Below, piece after piece: positions 18,836 through 28,537 of a stretch of 64,000 nt of DNA. The DNA comes from Methanofervidicoccus sp. A16 (GTDB lineage Archaea > AGJL01 > Methanococci > Methanococcales > Methanococcaceae). How positions within the stretch are numbered: the first letter of the stretch is position 1; every line of letters starts with the position of its first letter. A program made the position numbers and the translations under genes. The stretch covers positions 930,001-994,000 of the forward strand of contig NZ_CP022242.1 in the NCBI RefSeq assembly GCF_003351865.1, read 5' to 3'. The notes under the pieces are model-generated. The model searched no databases. It saw only the letters and a list, made by a program, of their open reading frames with translations, and had not been told where the DNA came from.

Positions 18836-20071
18836 GTGGCAGTAAAGATAGCAGAGATAACCTGTGGTCCTGAATACAGTGGAGTTCAGGCTGAAATTGA
18901 AAAGGCTGCAAGGGAAGTTGGAGGAGAGATAGTATTCCCTGAAGTAGATTTAGACTATATAGATAAGGTTAATGAAGAGTTAGGTTTTGAGGTAGCCTCT
19001 GCAAATTTAAAACTTATGTTTGCAAGGGCTATGTCCATAATAGAGGGAAACAGTGATGCAGATGCAGTATTTATAGCCACATGCTTCAGATGTGCAGAGG
19101 GTGCTCTCGTTAGAAACGAGGTTAGAAGACTTATTCAGGAGTACACAGATCTACCTGTTGTTATGTACTCCTTTACAGAGAGAACTAAGGCATCGGAGTT
19201 ATTGACAAGGATGGAAGCCCTAGTAACTATAGTGGAGAGAAAGGCACTACTAGTTAGAAAGAGACAGGAAGGTATAAGTCTAGGTATAGACAGTGGATCT
19301 ACAACTACAAAGGCTGTAGTAATGGTAGATAACAAGGTTGTTGGAAAGGGATGGGTTTATACTAGAGACGTTATAGAGTCTGCAAAGGAGGCTGTAAATG
19401 AGGCCCTGAAGGAGGCAGGATTAAAGATGGAGGATATTGAAACCATTGGAACTACTGGATATGGAAGACATACCATTGGAGAGTACTTTAAAGCAGATCT
19501 CATACAGGAGGAACTTACTGTAAACTCCAAAGGTGCCGCCTTTTTGGCAGATAAACAGGAAGGTGAGGCGACAGTTATTGATATTGGAGGTATGGACAAC
19601 AAGGCTATCTCCCTTAACAACGCCATACCAGACAGTTTTACTATGGGAGGTATCTGTGCTGGTGCCAGTGGAAGGTTCTTCGAGATCACTGCAAGGAGGT
19701 TAGGTGTGTCTATCCAGGAGTTGGGAGAGATGGCTGCAGAGGGAGACTGGAGAAAGGTGAGGATGAACAGTTACTGTATAGTATTCGGTATTCAGGATCT
19801 TGTTACAGCCTTGGCAGAGGGTGCCGATCCAAAAGATGTAGCAGCTGCAGCGGCCCATTCAGTTGCAGAGCAGATATACGAGCAACAACTACAGGAGGTA
19901 GATGTAAGAGATCCTGTAATACTTGTAGGTGGTAGTAGTCTCTTAAAGGGTATGGTGTTGGCGTTGGAGGAGATACTTGGTAGGAAGATAGTGGTACCAC
20001 CTTATTCACAACATATTGGAGCAGTAGGTGCGGCACTTCTCTCCTCTGGGTATAAGTACTTCAAGGAGTAA
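18836..20071 (+). CDS. Methanogenesis marker protein 15 (BadF/BadG/HgdC-type ATPase)
   Basis: A 411-residue protein found nearly only in methanogens, homologous to the activator ATPases of 2-hydroxyacyl-CoA dehydratases and benzoyl-CoA reductase. Seen: an N-terminal domain (about 1-145) with ATCFRCAEG (Cys83, Cys86), then the ASKHA ATPase with phosphate loop DSGSTTTKA at 152-160, [10 protein letters not shown] at 206-215, DIGGMDNK, and [10 protein letters not shown] at 274-283 whose cysteine in homologues ligands the bridging 4Fe-4S cluster. It probably couples ATP to electron transfer to a low-potential partner; the partner is unknown. The start is GTG with GGTGATACT just before. Confidence 0.9.
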   Translation: MAVKIAEITCGPEYSGVQAEIEKAAREVGGEIVFPEVDLDYIDKVNEELGFEVASANLKLMFARAMSIIEGNSDADAVFIATCFRCAEGALVRNEVRRLIQEYTDLPVVMYSFTERTKASELLTRMEALVTIVERKALLVRKRQEGISLGIDSGSTTTKAVVMVDNKVVGKGWVYTRDVIESAKEAVNEALKEAGLKMEDIETIGTTGYGRHTIGEYFKADLIQEELTVNSKGAAFLADKQEGEATVIDIGGMDNKAISLNNAIPDSFTMGGICAGASGRFFEITARRLGVSIQELGEMAAEGDWRKVRMNSYCIVFGIQDLVTALAEGADPKDVAAAAAHSVAEQIYEQQLQEVDVRDPVILVGGSSLLKGMVLALEEILGRKIVVPPYSQHIGAVGAALLSSGYKYFKE

Positions 20072-20313
20072 GGTATTTTATATCTCATTAAAAATTCAAT
20101 GTTATTTCTCTACCTGTTCCGAGCATTGGAAAATTAGATGGAATATCTGCCATTTTTATTTTTTAGAAGATTTTACTTTTTTTATTTTTTAAAATTATAT
20201 TTATTATTTATAATTTTTATTTTAAAAATTATTTAAAATGTCATATAAAATGGACTATCTGATATTATTATTAATTCTTAACTATTTTTATAATTATTAT
20301 TCTAGCTTATAAT

Positions 20314-22563
20314 TTAAGACTTAGTGTACTTTTCAGTGAGCACCTCTTTTATCTTCCTTGCAGTTGTCTTACCTACACCTTCCACCTTCATAAGTTCTTC
20401 CTCAGGTGCATTAACTATATTCTCTATGGTACCAAAACTTAGAAGTAGATTCTCTGCAGTGACAGGCCCAACATCTGGGAAACTCTCAACTATAAACCTC
20501 TGTCTCTCCCTTAGAGACATAGGCTTCTTTCCAGTTCTAATCTCTACAGGTCTCTTATTTTTAATTTGTTCCCTCTCTGCCAACTTTAACAGTATATCTG
20601 CAGTCTCCTCTGGATCCTTGGTGAAGATTATAGGGATGTGGTAATCTAACACTATAGAGAGTATAGCACCCTTTATTGCATTCTCTTCGAGTCTCTCGAA
20701 CCTATCTCCCTCGATAATTAGAATAGGTTTCTCGTAGTTCTTCAACTCCTTCAACTGTTTGAAGAGTCTCTTGTCTATTATGGAGTTTTCGAAGTCTTCA
20801 GACGTCTTTCTCTCTACAACTACCCTATCACTGAGTATATAGTCTCCAAACTCCAAATTTTTAAACTCCAACTCTGCCCTCTCAAATAGAAGTTTTCCTA
20901 TATTCCTCTCCCTGTGGTCTATCACTATCTTAGGTTTTTTCTCTCTATCCTTCTCCTCACTTTCATCTTTCTTCTCTAACTTAGAAGGGATCTCTCTTTT
21001 ATCTACTACTCCAATATCGCCCTCTATATAGACATCTAAAGGTCCTCTACACCCCTCTACTCTTCTCTCCTTCAACTTCTTATTTAACGTCTTCACCATC
21101 TCCCTTAGTATCCTCTTCATATTCCTCTCCTTCTGTATCGCAGACCAGTAGTACGCCTCATCCCTGCTATTCTCAGTTATAAGGATAATACATTCTCCCC
21201 CCTCACCTCTGGAGGCTCTCCCTTTCCTCTGGATAAACCTAATCTCAGAGGGCACCGGTTCGTAGAATATTACGTAATTAACACTTGTTATATCTATACC
21301 CTCCTCTGATACACTTGTAGATACCAATACGTTTATACTATCGTCCCCCTTAAACCTCTCCAAGGTTCTTATCTGCTCCTTCTGGGACATCCCTTTACCT
21401 CCCCTGTTAGACTGGCCCATAAAGGGCAGTGCTCCGATGTTGTTCTCCCTAAGGAGATTAACGATCTTCTCTACAGTGTCCCTGTACTGGGCAAATAGGA
21501 TGATCTTCTCCTTTTTATTTTTACTTAGGATATTCTTTACTATCTTGAGGAGTTTATCCAACTTTGGATGATCTACATCCAATGTTCTCAACTTGTATAC
21601 TGCCTTCAGTACCTTACTGTCCCTAACGATCTCTTTGGCAGATTTTGTATTTTGACTACCTAACTTCTCGAAGTAGTTTAGGAACGCATCCTTTCCCTGG
21701 CACTCCAAAATCTCTACTGCGTAATCCAATTTTATAGCCTCAGATACCACCCTTATCAACTCGTACTTAGAACTGCCCTCTATCTCCATCACTCTCCTCT
21801 GTAGGGATAGAAGTTCAGATCTATTTACCACTGTAGAGGGAATTATTTTACAGTCTCTAAGTATCCTCAACCTCTCCTTTAGAGCCTCTCTAACTAACTT
21901 TATACATTCCTGGTACTCCTTAGGTAGTTTTACCTTTACAGTCCTTATTTTCACAGTTTTAACGTACTTCTTTACATCGGGATCCTCATGGGTTCTTATC
22001 TCCACATGTTCAATTCCAAGGTTCTCACACACCTCAAATACCTTATCTATATCAGACCCTGGAGATGCAGTTAATCCAAGAACTCTAACCTTCCCCTTAA
22101 ATGCAGAGGCTACAAATGTATAGGAGTGATTACCTGTTGTATGATGTGCCTCATCTGCTATAAGGAGGACAAATTCATCAAGGGGCACCCTCCCTGCCAC
22201 GATGTCGTTTTCAACGATCTGAGGAGTCGCAACGAATACCTTACCTGTTTTCCAGAGTTTTTTCCTCTTTTCAGGAGGTATCTTTCCAGTTAAAACTACT
22301 ATATCCTTCTCAGGAATGTTTAAGAAATTCTTTAGACTGTTGTAGTGTTGTTCTACCAAGGGACGAGAGGGGGCTATAATTAGAACCTTTCCATCTCTTT
22401 TAGACAGTACTCCTGCAATTGTTAATGTAGCAATAACTGTTTTTCCAAGACCTGTACCTAAGACACAGAGGGTATTCTTCTCCAGGGCTTTTGCTACGAT
22501 CAACTCCTGATAAGTTCTCGCCTCTACAGTGTTAGGTTTTATTAGAGGGTGATCTACGTACAT
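20314..22563 (-). CDS. hef: Hef: fork-structured DNA helicase-nuclease (XPF/FANCM family)
   Basis: Archaeal Hef unwinds and cuts stalled replication forks. N-terminal superfamily 2 helicase: GTGLGKT at residues 36-42, DEAH at 136-139, GLTASPG, and helicase motif VI QRKGRASRGEGG. Then an acidic/lysine linker with EKKDESEEKDREKK, the XPF-type nuclease with GDYILSDRVVVERKT (ERKT at 584-587), and a C-terminal tandem helix-hairpin-helix ending VEGVGKTTARKI. About 749 residues, normal for euryarchaeal Hef. The frame opens at a GTG (22572) but GGTGA lies just before the ATG at 22563, where homologues begin. Monocistronic. Confidence 0.97.
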   Translation of the reverse strand: MYVDHPLIKPNTVEARTYQELIVAKALEKNTLCVLGTGLGKTVIATLTIAGVLSKRDGKVLIIAPSRPLVEQHYNSLKNFLNIPEKDIVVLTGKIPPEKRKKLWKTGKVFVATPQIVENDIVAGRVPLDEFVLLIADEAHHTTGNHSYTFVASAFKGKVRVLGLTASPGSDIDKVFEVCENLGIEHVEIRTHEDPDVKKYVKTVKIRTVKVKLPKEYQECIKLVREALKERLRILRDCKIIPSTVVNRSELLSLQRRVMEIEGSSKYELIRVVSEAIKLDYAVEILECQGKDAFLNYFEKLGSQNTKSAKEIVRDSKVLKAVYKLRTLDVDHPKLDKLLKIVKNILSKNKKEKIILFAQYRDTVEKIVNLLRENNIGALPFMGQSNRGGKGMSQKEQIRTLERFKGDDSINVLVSTSVSEEGIDITSVNYVIFYEPVPSEIRFIQRKGRASRGEGGECIILITENSRDEAYYWSAIQKERNMKRILREMVKTLNKKLKERRVEGCRGPLDVYIEGDIGVVDKREIPSKLEKKDESEEKDREKKPKIVIDHRERNIGKLLFERAELEFKNLEFGDYILSDRVVVERKTSEDFENSIIDKRLFKQLKELKNYEKPILIIEGDRFERLEENAIKGAILSIVLDYHIPIIFTKDPEETADILLKLAEREQIKNKRPVEIRTGKKPMSLRERQRFIVESFPDVGPVTAENLLLSFGTIENIVNAPEEELMKVEGVGKTTARKIKEVLTEKYTKS

Positions 22564-22677
22564 AGGGTTCACCTTAAAATTATATTATCAAAATTAATTT
22601 GTGAAAATGAATATAAAATGAAGTACCTTAGATTTAAAAAATAAAATAGTAAGGATTAAAAAAATTTAATTAAAAAA

Positions 22678-23032
22678 ACTTAGTTCCCATCCAAGTAGTG
22701 ATTAAAAGAACAGTAAAAATGATAATTATTATAATAAAAATCATGATTAAAATAATCGGTATAAAACTATATAAAGACTATTATTAAATATCCTAGGATC
22801 TTTCTGATCACCTAGATAAGAAATCATGTTCTGATATCCACTATATTAAAAGATATTCAGGGGATCATTTTAAAATTTTTGTATCTGGAATAATAGAGGT
22901 TTTCTGTTTTTTAAACATTTTTTATTTTAATTTTTTATTTTAAAATCTTTTCTTATTTTTTATTTTTTTATATCTTATTATTTTTATAATTCTTATTATT
23001 CTCTAAACTATCCTTTTGATGGGAACCAGGGT
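22678..23032 (+). repeat. R1 element, copy a (MITE-like)
   Basis: A 355-bp AT-rich non-coding element opening with tagttcccatccaagtagtg and closing with ccttttgatgggaaccaggg, i.e. inverted termini. Interior landmarks shared by all R1 copies: gtgattaaaaga near the left end, a gatctttctga block, cagrggatcatt and actatccttttgatggg at the right. It lies between hef and the ferritin gene. Confidence 0.8.
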
Positions 23033-23258
23033 TTAAAAAATAATTTTAAAGAATTATAAAAATATTAAAAAAGTATTTCTTTAATTTAAAATTTTAATTA
23101 ATGATTTCTGCCATATAAAACCTTAATCTTACTTAATAACCCCCGTCTATAATATCCTCTACTACTATAACACAGGATGAAGGCTAAAGGGAGAAGAAAT
23201 AGTTTTTATACCAACCTCCCTTAACATAACATTAATAAAAATAAGAATATAAAAACGT

Positions 23259-23795
23259 TTATTTAATCGATTCAATCTCTTTATTTTTAATTGATTCAAT
23301 CTCTTTATCTTTCATCGATCCAATTTCTCTATCTACTATAAATAGACCGCGCCCTTCTAATCCTACCATATTTATTTTGTCTAATATAGATTTAAACAGT
23401 TTTTCTTCTTCACGTTGCTCTTCAACAAACCACTGTAAAAAGTTAAAAGTTCCAAAATCTTTTTCCGATAAAGAAAGTTCTACAAGCTCATGGATACGAG
23501 ATGTTACTAATTTTTCATGTTTATAAGCAGTTTCAAAAACATGTTTTAAGTCTTTATATTCTGATTTCGGTTTTTCAATAGCATCAATAATTGGCAATGC
23601 ACCAATGTCTTGAATATAATCAAATAATTTTTGCATATGTTCCATTTCTTCTGCTGCATGATTTCTTAAAAATTTAGCAGATCCTTCAAATCCTTCATGA
23701 TTGCACCATGCACTCATTTGCAAATATAAATTAGCAGAATAAAACTCATTCATCATTTGCTCATTTAACTTTTTTAGTAACTTTTCACTTATCAT
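23259..23795 (-). CDS. ftnA: Non-haem ferritin (FtnA type)
   Basis: Iron-storage protein that oxidises Fe(II) and holds it in a 24-subunit shell. The four-helix bundle is clear: EFYSANLYLQMSAWCNHEGF, AAEEMEHMQKLFDYI, ALPIIDAIEKP and NFLQWFVEEQREEEKLF, with ferroxidase ligands Glu17, Glu50, His53, Glu94 and the Gln/Glu of the last helix. At 178 residues it is about 10 longer than usual: the tail carries an 8-residue unit three times (DREIGSMK, DKEIESIK, NKEIESIK). Codon use differs from the neighbours: three of five arginines are CGN and five of six glutamines CAA, while local genes use AGA/AGG and mostly CAG. With R1 elements on both sides, transfer from a bacterium is likely. Confidence 0.96.
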   Translation of the reverse strand: MISEKLLKKLNEQMMNEFYSANLYLQMSAWCNHEGFEGSAKFLRNHAAEEMEHMQKLFDYIQDIGALPIIDAIEKPKSEYKDLKHVFETAYKHEKLVTSRIHELVELSLSEKDFGTFNFLQWFVEEQREEEKLFKSILDKINMVGLEGRGLFIVDREIGSMKDKEIESIKNKEIESIK

Positions 23796-24155
23796 TTTTT
23801 CACCTTTATTTTTTATTAAAGGGCAATAATTGACCTTAAAAACATTATTTCTTATTTTAAAATAAAGTTGTATCTTCTCCCATATAAACCTTCCTATCTC
23901 GAACCTATGATAAGGGCACTTCTATACAAAGATCTGCGACTTGATAATCTTCCCTATTTTAGTCCACACAAGTATAAAATCAATTAAATAAAATAAATAA
24001 AGAAAATCCACAAGAAAAACACAATAAAACCAAATAAAACCCCTAATTAATCCAGATCCCAATAGATTATTAAATCTAAATTTATAAAACAATCATAACC
24101 CATCACCGATATGGGATTACTTATTTACTTCTATTTAAAAAATTAAAATTATAAA

Positions 24156-24482
24156 ACTCTAGTTCCCATTAAAGTGGTAATTAAAAGAATAATAAAAAGA
24201 TAATTATTATAATTAAAAATCATAACTAAAATAATCAATTAAAAATATTAGATATTCTAAGATCTTTCCGAACCCTTAGGTAAGATAGGAGATCTTATTC
24301 TAAATCCCTGTATTAAAAGATATACAGAGGATCATTCTCCTCCAATCTTCTTTTTAAAATGTTATATCTGAGATTATAAAAGTTTTTTGTTTTTTACCCC
24401 TTTTCTTTATTTTTTTATTTTTATTATTTTTATAATTATTTTTATTATTCTTTAAACTACTCTTTTGATGGGAATTAGGGTT
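24156..24482 (+). repeat. R1 element, copy b
   Basis: Opens tctagttcccattaaagtgg and closes ctcttttgatgggaattagg, about 327 bp, same orientation as copy a. Interior blocks tctaagatctttccgaaccc and cagaggatcattctcctcca match the other R1 copies. Its right end abuts an R3 remnant directly, which has lost its own left terminus, so R1b probably landed in or replaced the end of that R3. Confidence 0.8.
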
Positions 24483-24661
24483 TATTATAATAAGAATAAT
24501 AAAAATCTTAATGAGGAATAACAATAAAATAATTCTGAAGGGATAGAGATAAAAAGTAAAATTAATATTGGATACAGGATAGACAGGTAAAATTCCTTTT
24601 TAATTTTTTTAGTTTTTATGATCTTTAATTTTTTATACTACCATTTTGATGGGAAGTAGGC
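24483..24661 (-). repeat. R3 element remnant, copy c (left end missing)
   Basis: Matches the reverse complement of the R3 copy at 26577-26821 over the blocks aataattctgaagggataga and tttttaatttttttagtttt, closing with attttgatgggaagtagg at 24643-24660. The left terminus is absent; the element begins where R1b ends. Confidence 0.65.
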
Positions 24662-24709
24662 ATTTATAATTATTATTTTTTATCAGGATTTTTTGATGGG
24701 AAATAGGGT
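24662..24709 (-). repeat. R2 element terminal fragment
   Basis: About 48 bp equal to one end of R2: ttataattattattttttat then caggattttttgatgggaaa, matching the R2 copy end at 38030-38080. It sits immediately after the R3 remnant; the rest of R2 is missing. Confidence 0.55.
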
Positions 24710-24869
24710 ATTATAAAATAAAATATAAATAAAGAGTAAATACAGTAGATAAAAATAATAGGGATTCTTCTCTCTAGATTGCATTTGGACTAGGGAGCCA
24801 GAAAACATCTGTTATATCCTTTATTCTTAAAAGTTCTTCTTAAGAGTTTTTTATCTTATATTTTTTACT

Positions 24870-25182
24870 ATCGTTCCCATCAGTAGTGATTAAAAGAATA
24901 ATGAAAATGATAATTATTATAATAAAAATCATAATTAAAATAATCAGTATAAAATCATATAAAAATTATTAAACATTCTAGGATCTTTCTAATCACTTAG
25001 TTAAGATAGAAAACCTTACTCTGATATCCAATTATATTGGAGGGCATACAGAGGATCATCAATCTTCTTTTTAAAATATTTTATATCGGAGATAATAGAA
25101 GTTTTCTATTTTTTAAACATTTTTTTATTTTTATAATTATTCTTATTATTCTTTAAACTATCCTTTTGATGGGAACTAAGGT
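24870..25182 (+). repeat. R1 element, copy c
   Basis: Opens tcgttcccatcagtagtgat and closes ccttttgatgggaactaagg, about 313 bp, third R1 copy within 2.5 kb and in the same orientation. Interior blocks aggatctttctaatcactta and cagaggatcatcaatcttct are typical. Confidence 0.8.
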
Positions 25183-25246
25183 TAATAATAGGGTATTTTT
25201 CCCCATTTCCCAAATCGTTGTTAATTCAATATCTCATTTTATAAAC

Positions 25247-26479
25247 TTACCTACCTAACTGGGCATGGGCTCTCGCTAAGTGTCCAGATGCAAGGGCTCC
25301 AAGGAGAGACAACTCTCCAGCCAAAACTGCCCCTCCAACGATCTCTGCAAATTTAAGAGCCTTGCCACTACCGTAACATCCCAACATCTCTAAGCACTCC
25401 CTCTGTGTCTCCACCCTTGTACCTCCCCCTACTGTCCCCAAGGGCACATCTGGTAGAGTAACAGAGAAGTACAACCCATCCTCCTCAGATTCTGCAACAG
25501 TTATACCTATACTTCCCTCTACAATGTGAGCCTCATCCTGCCCAGTTGCTAGGAATAGAGCACCTATTATGTTGGCGTAGTGGGCGTTGAACCCCATAGA
25601 GTTAGAAACTGCCGAACCTATGAGATTTTTATATAAATTAACCTGCTCTATAGCCTTTGAGGTGGTTTTTAGATACTTCCTTACCTCCTCCTCCTTTAAA
25701 AACACCTCTGCAACTATGGTTTTACCTCTCCCCTCTACCATATTTACTCCACTAGGTTTCTTATCTGTACAAAAATTACCACTTAGTGCCACAGTGTGCA
25801 CCTTTATACCTCCATTTTCCTCTTTAGCAACCTCCTCCTCGATGAATTTACATGCCTTTTCCGTAGCAATCGTCACCATATTCATTCCCATAGCGTCCCC
25901 AGTAGTGTAGGTAAATCTTGGATATACGTACCTCCCAACTATTACTATGGGATGAATAGATATCAACTTACCATATCTAGTTGTACCCTCTGCAACCTCC
26001 TTTATCCTATGGAAGTTCTCCAATATCCAGTTCTTCAACTTTATTGCCTCAACTACAGAGGATGTTTTAAATACTGGTGCCCTTGTCATCTTATCATCTA
26101 TTACCCTAACTGTACATCCACCACATTTATTTATAACACTGCAACCTCTATTAACCGATGCTACAAGGGCGCCCTCTGTTGTAGATAGAGGTATGTAAAA
26201 CTCTCCCTTGGCGTACTCTCCATTAATTTTCAACGGTCCTGCAAAACCTAAGGGAATCTGGATGGCACCTATCATATTTTCGATGTTCTTCTTTATAGCC
26301 TCTTTCTCATCTATAGAGTATCTTCCAACATGCTCTAACTTCACTCCCGTTACTTCTTCAATATACCTCCTCCTAACCTCTACTGCATCCTTTGGGCCCA
26401 TCATATCTTCAAGTTGATAGGGTTTAATCTCCCCTCTTTTTAACTTCTCCACAATCTCCTCGATATTTTTATTGTCCAT
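25247..26479 (-). CDS. hmgA: 3-hydroxy-3-methylglutaryl-CoA reductase, class I
   Basis: Makes mevalonate from HMG-CoA with NADPH, the committed step to archaeal isoprenoid lipids. Seen: ENMIGAIQIPLGFAGPL and LSTTEGALVASVNRGC (catalytic Glu), DAMGMNMVTIATE (NADP-binding), the catalytic lysine region CTDKKPSG, GQDEAHIVEGS (catalytic Asp) and the terminal histidine in ASGHLARAHAQLG. The 410-residue soluble form lacks the membrane domain of eukaryotes, as usual in archaea. It is monocistronic, bracketed by R1c downstream and R3a upstream. Confidence 0.98.
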   Translation of the reverse strand: MDNKNIEEIVEKLKRGEIKPYQLEDMMGPKDAVEVRRRYIEEVTGVKLEHVGRYSIDEKEAIKKNIENMIGAIQIPLGFAGPLKINGEYAKGEFYIPLSTTEGALVASVNRGCSVINKCGGCTVRVIDDKMTRAPVFKTSSVVEAIKLKNWILENFHRIKEVAEGTTRYGKLISIHPIVIVGRYVYPRFTYTTGDAMGMNMVTIATEKACKFIEEEVAKEENGGIKVHTVALSGNFCTDKKPSGVNMVEGRGKTIVAEVFLKEEEVRKYLKTTSKAIEQVNLYKNLIGSAVSNSMGFNAHYANIIGALFLATGQDEAHIVEGSIGITVAESEEDGLYFSVTLPDVPLGTVGGGTRVETQRECLEMLGCYGSGKALKFAEIVGGAVLAGELSLLGALASGHLARAHAQLGR

Positions 26480-26899
26480 ATTTTCCCCTTTTTTACTATT
26501 TAATCTAAATTAACGTATCATTGAGAATTTAATAATAAAAATAATTATTATTATAATATAAAACAATAATATAAAATCCTAGTTCCCATCAAAGTGATAA
26601 TGTAAAAAATAATAATAAAATTATAAAATAAGAATAAAAACTAAAAAAATTAAAAAGAAATCTTACTTGCTTATCCAGTATCTAATATAGGAGGAAAAGG
26701 TTATTTAACTTTTTTATCTCTATCCCTTCAGAATTATTTTATTATTCCTCTTAAAACTTTTATTATTTTTATTATAATAATTATTATTCTTCTAAATTAC
26801 AATCTTGATGGGAACTGAGGTTAATATAAAAATAATAAAAAATACGTTAAAACACTTGATAAAAATTATAATACCGATAAATAAAAAGGTATATTCAGA
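26480..26899. other. Intergenic region occupied by an R3 element
   Basis: A 420-bp gap between HMG-CoA reductase and cbiT. Most of it is the R3a element (26577-26821); the remainder is AT-rich spacer. Confidence 0.6.
26577..26821 (+). repeat. R3 element, copy a (complete)
   Basis: A 245-bp non-coding element with inverted ends tcctagttcccatcaaagtg and aatcttgatgggaactgagg. Distinct interior from R1 and R2: ataagaataaaaactaaaaa on the left, a central ttgcttatccagtatctaat, and cccttcagaattattttatt on the right. It is the reference for the interrupted copy at 35545-36123 and the remnant at 24483-24661. Confidence 0.75.
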
Positions 26900-27445
26900 C
26901 TACAATCTACAGGTGATTATATTTATAGGATTCCTAGATAGCATCATATGGCCATTTTTTATCTTCTTCCCATAACTTACAACAACATTTACAACCTCAA
27001 TATTGTACCTATCTATGTCCTCGAAGTAGTTCAGAATTCTAGCAGTGTTTTCAAGGACTATTGTATTTATCACTATAACCTCTGTATTCTTTTCTGTAAG
27101 TATATCCAAAATTTTATATATATTCTTTGTACCTCCTACAAAGGCTTTATTAAAATCCAAGGATTCTAAAACCTCCTCTCCCTTTCCCTTTATCACTTTA
27201 CAGTTTTTTATATCAAAGAGTTCCAAATTTCTTTTAGTAGTTAATATTGCATCTTCAGAGTAGTCTATAGCGTAAACAAACTTACACTTCCTACCTATCT
27301 CCACAGTCATACCTCCACTACCACATCCAATATCTACCACAACATCATCAGGCTCCAACTGTAATTTACCTATACTTATGGCTCTTATCTCCTCCTTAGT
27401 TATTGGAACTCCCTCCATTCTAAAAAAATCCTCGTCTCTGATCAT
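26900..27445 (-). CDS. cbiT: Cobalt-precorrin-6B (C15)-methyltransferase CbiT
   Basis: SAM-dependent methylation and decarboxylation at C15/C12 in the anaerobic cobalamin pathway, needed for the corrinoid cofactors of methanogenesis. Seen: family N-terminus RDEDFFRMEGVPITKEEIRA, motif I VVDIGCGSGGMT near 36-47, then AIDYSEDAILTTKRN and AFVGGTKN. Length 181 matches CbiT alone, not fused to CbiE. AAGGTG precedes the ATG. Single gene, divergent from radA. Confidence 0.95.
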   Translation of the reverse strand: MIRDEDFFRMEGVPITKEEIRAISIGKLQLEPDDVVVDIGCGSGGMTVEIGRKCKFVYAIDYSEDAILTTKRNLELFDIKNCKVIKGKGEEVLESLDFNKAFVGGTKNIYKILDILTEKNTEVIVINTIVLENTARILNYFEDIDRYNIEVVNVVVSYGKKIKNGHMMLSRNPINIITCRL

Positions 27446-27568
27446 CTTTACACCTTCCTATATATATTGCAAAAATTATAAATAGTGATTTTCCAATAGG
27501 TTATCCTATCACTTTGATAATTATAAATTTATAATTATCATACATCATGATTATAAGGTGATCCTTCA

Positions 27569-28537
27569 ATGGCAGATAAATTAACTGATATACCTGGAGT
27601 TGGTCCCTCAATTGCAGAGAAACTTATTGAGGCTGGATACACTGATTTTATGAAAATAGCAACTGCCTCAATTGGCGAACTTGCCGAGATCGATGGTATA
27701 AGTGAGAAGGTAGCGGCTAAGATAATTGCCCATGCGAGGGAGTTGTGTGATCTTGGGTTTAAAAGTGGTACAGATCTTTTGAAGCAGAGGAAAACTGTAT
27801 GGAAACTATCTACAGGTAGTAAGGAGTTAGATAGGATACTCAACGGGGGATTGGAGAGTCAATCTACTATAGAGTTTGCAGGGATGTTCGGAAGTGGTAA
27901 AACCCAGATTATGCATCAGGCATGTGTAAATCTCCAGTGTGACGATATGATAATTGCAGATAAGGAGGCGTTGGATGAAGGTGAGTTGGAGGATAGAAAG
28001 GCTGTGTATATAGATACTGAAGGTACCTTTAGGCCTGAGAGGATCATGCAGATGGCGGAAGCCCTGGGAATAGATGGCCAGAAGGTTCTTGACAACGTCT
28101 TTGTTGCAAGGGCTTACAACTCAGATATGCAGATGCTCTACGCAGAGAAGATAGAGGAACTTATTAGATCGGGAAATAATATAAAATTGATCATCGTGGA
28201 CTCCCTTACAAGCACCTTCAGGAACGAGTATACAGGGATGGGAAAACTTGCAGAGAGGCAACAGAAACTTGGTAGGCATATGGCAACCTTAAATAAGTTG
28301 GCCGATCTCTACAACTGTGTAGTACTTGTAACTAACCAGGTTGCATCAAGATTAGACGCCTTCTTTGGACCTGCAGAGCAACCTATAGGTGGACACATCG
28401 TAGGCCATGCTGCAACCTTTAGGTTCTTCCTTAGGAAGGGTAAGGGAGACAAGAGGATAGCCAAGTTGTACGACTCTCCACATCTCCCAGATTCCGAGGC
28501 TATATTCAGGATAACTGAGAAGGGAATTCATGATTAA
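27569..28537 (+). CDS. radA: DNA repair and recombination protein RadA
   Basis: Archaeal RecA/Rad51 recombinase that forms filaments on ssDNA and drives strand exchange. N-terminal helix-hairpin-helix domain with [13 protein letters not shown] at residues 7-19, polymerisation linker, Walker [10 protein letters not shown] at 105-113, Walker [13 protein letters not shown], and loop 2 with [20 protein letters not shown]. 322 residues, standard, no intein. AAGGTGAT precedes the ATG. Confidence 0.99.
   Translation: MADKLTDIPGVGPSIAEKLIEAGYTDFMKIATASIGELAEIDGISEKVAAKIIAHARELCDLGFKSGTDLLKQRKTVWKLSTGSKELDRILNGGLESQSTIEFAGMFGSGKTQIMHQACVNLQCDDMIIADKEALDEGELEDRKAVYIDTEGTFRPERIMQMAEALGIDGQKVLDNVFVARAYNSDMQMLYAEKIEELIRSGNNIKLIIVDSLTSTFRNEYTGMGKLAERQQKLGRHMATLNKLADLYNCVVLVTNQVASRLDAFFGPAEQPIGGHIVGHAATFRFFLRKGKGDKRIAKLYDSPHLPDSEAIFRITEKGIHD

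Larger units (their letters stand above)
23796..25246. other. Repeat-rich intergenic region between ferritin and HMG-CoA reductase
   Basis: About 1.45 kb without a gene. From 24156 on it is a chain of elements: R1b, R3c, an R2 remnant and R1c, listed separately. The part next to ferritin (23820-24155) is AT-rich with a less biased patch at 23880-23960 (cctatgataagggcacttct region) for which I see no ORF or RNA fold. 24713-24869 shows a degenerate ctggag-like motif and a hairpin-like ttcttaagag. Confidence 0.55.
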
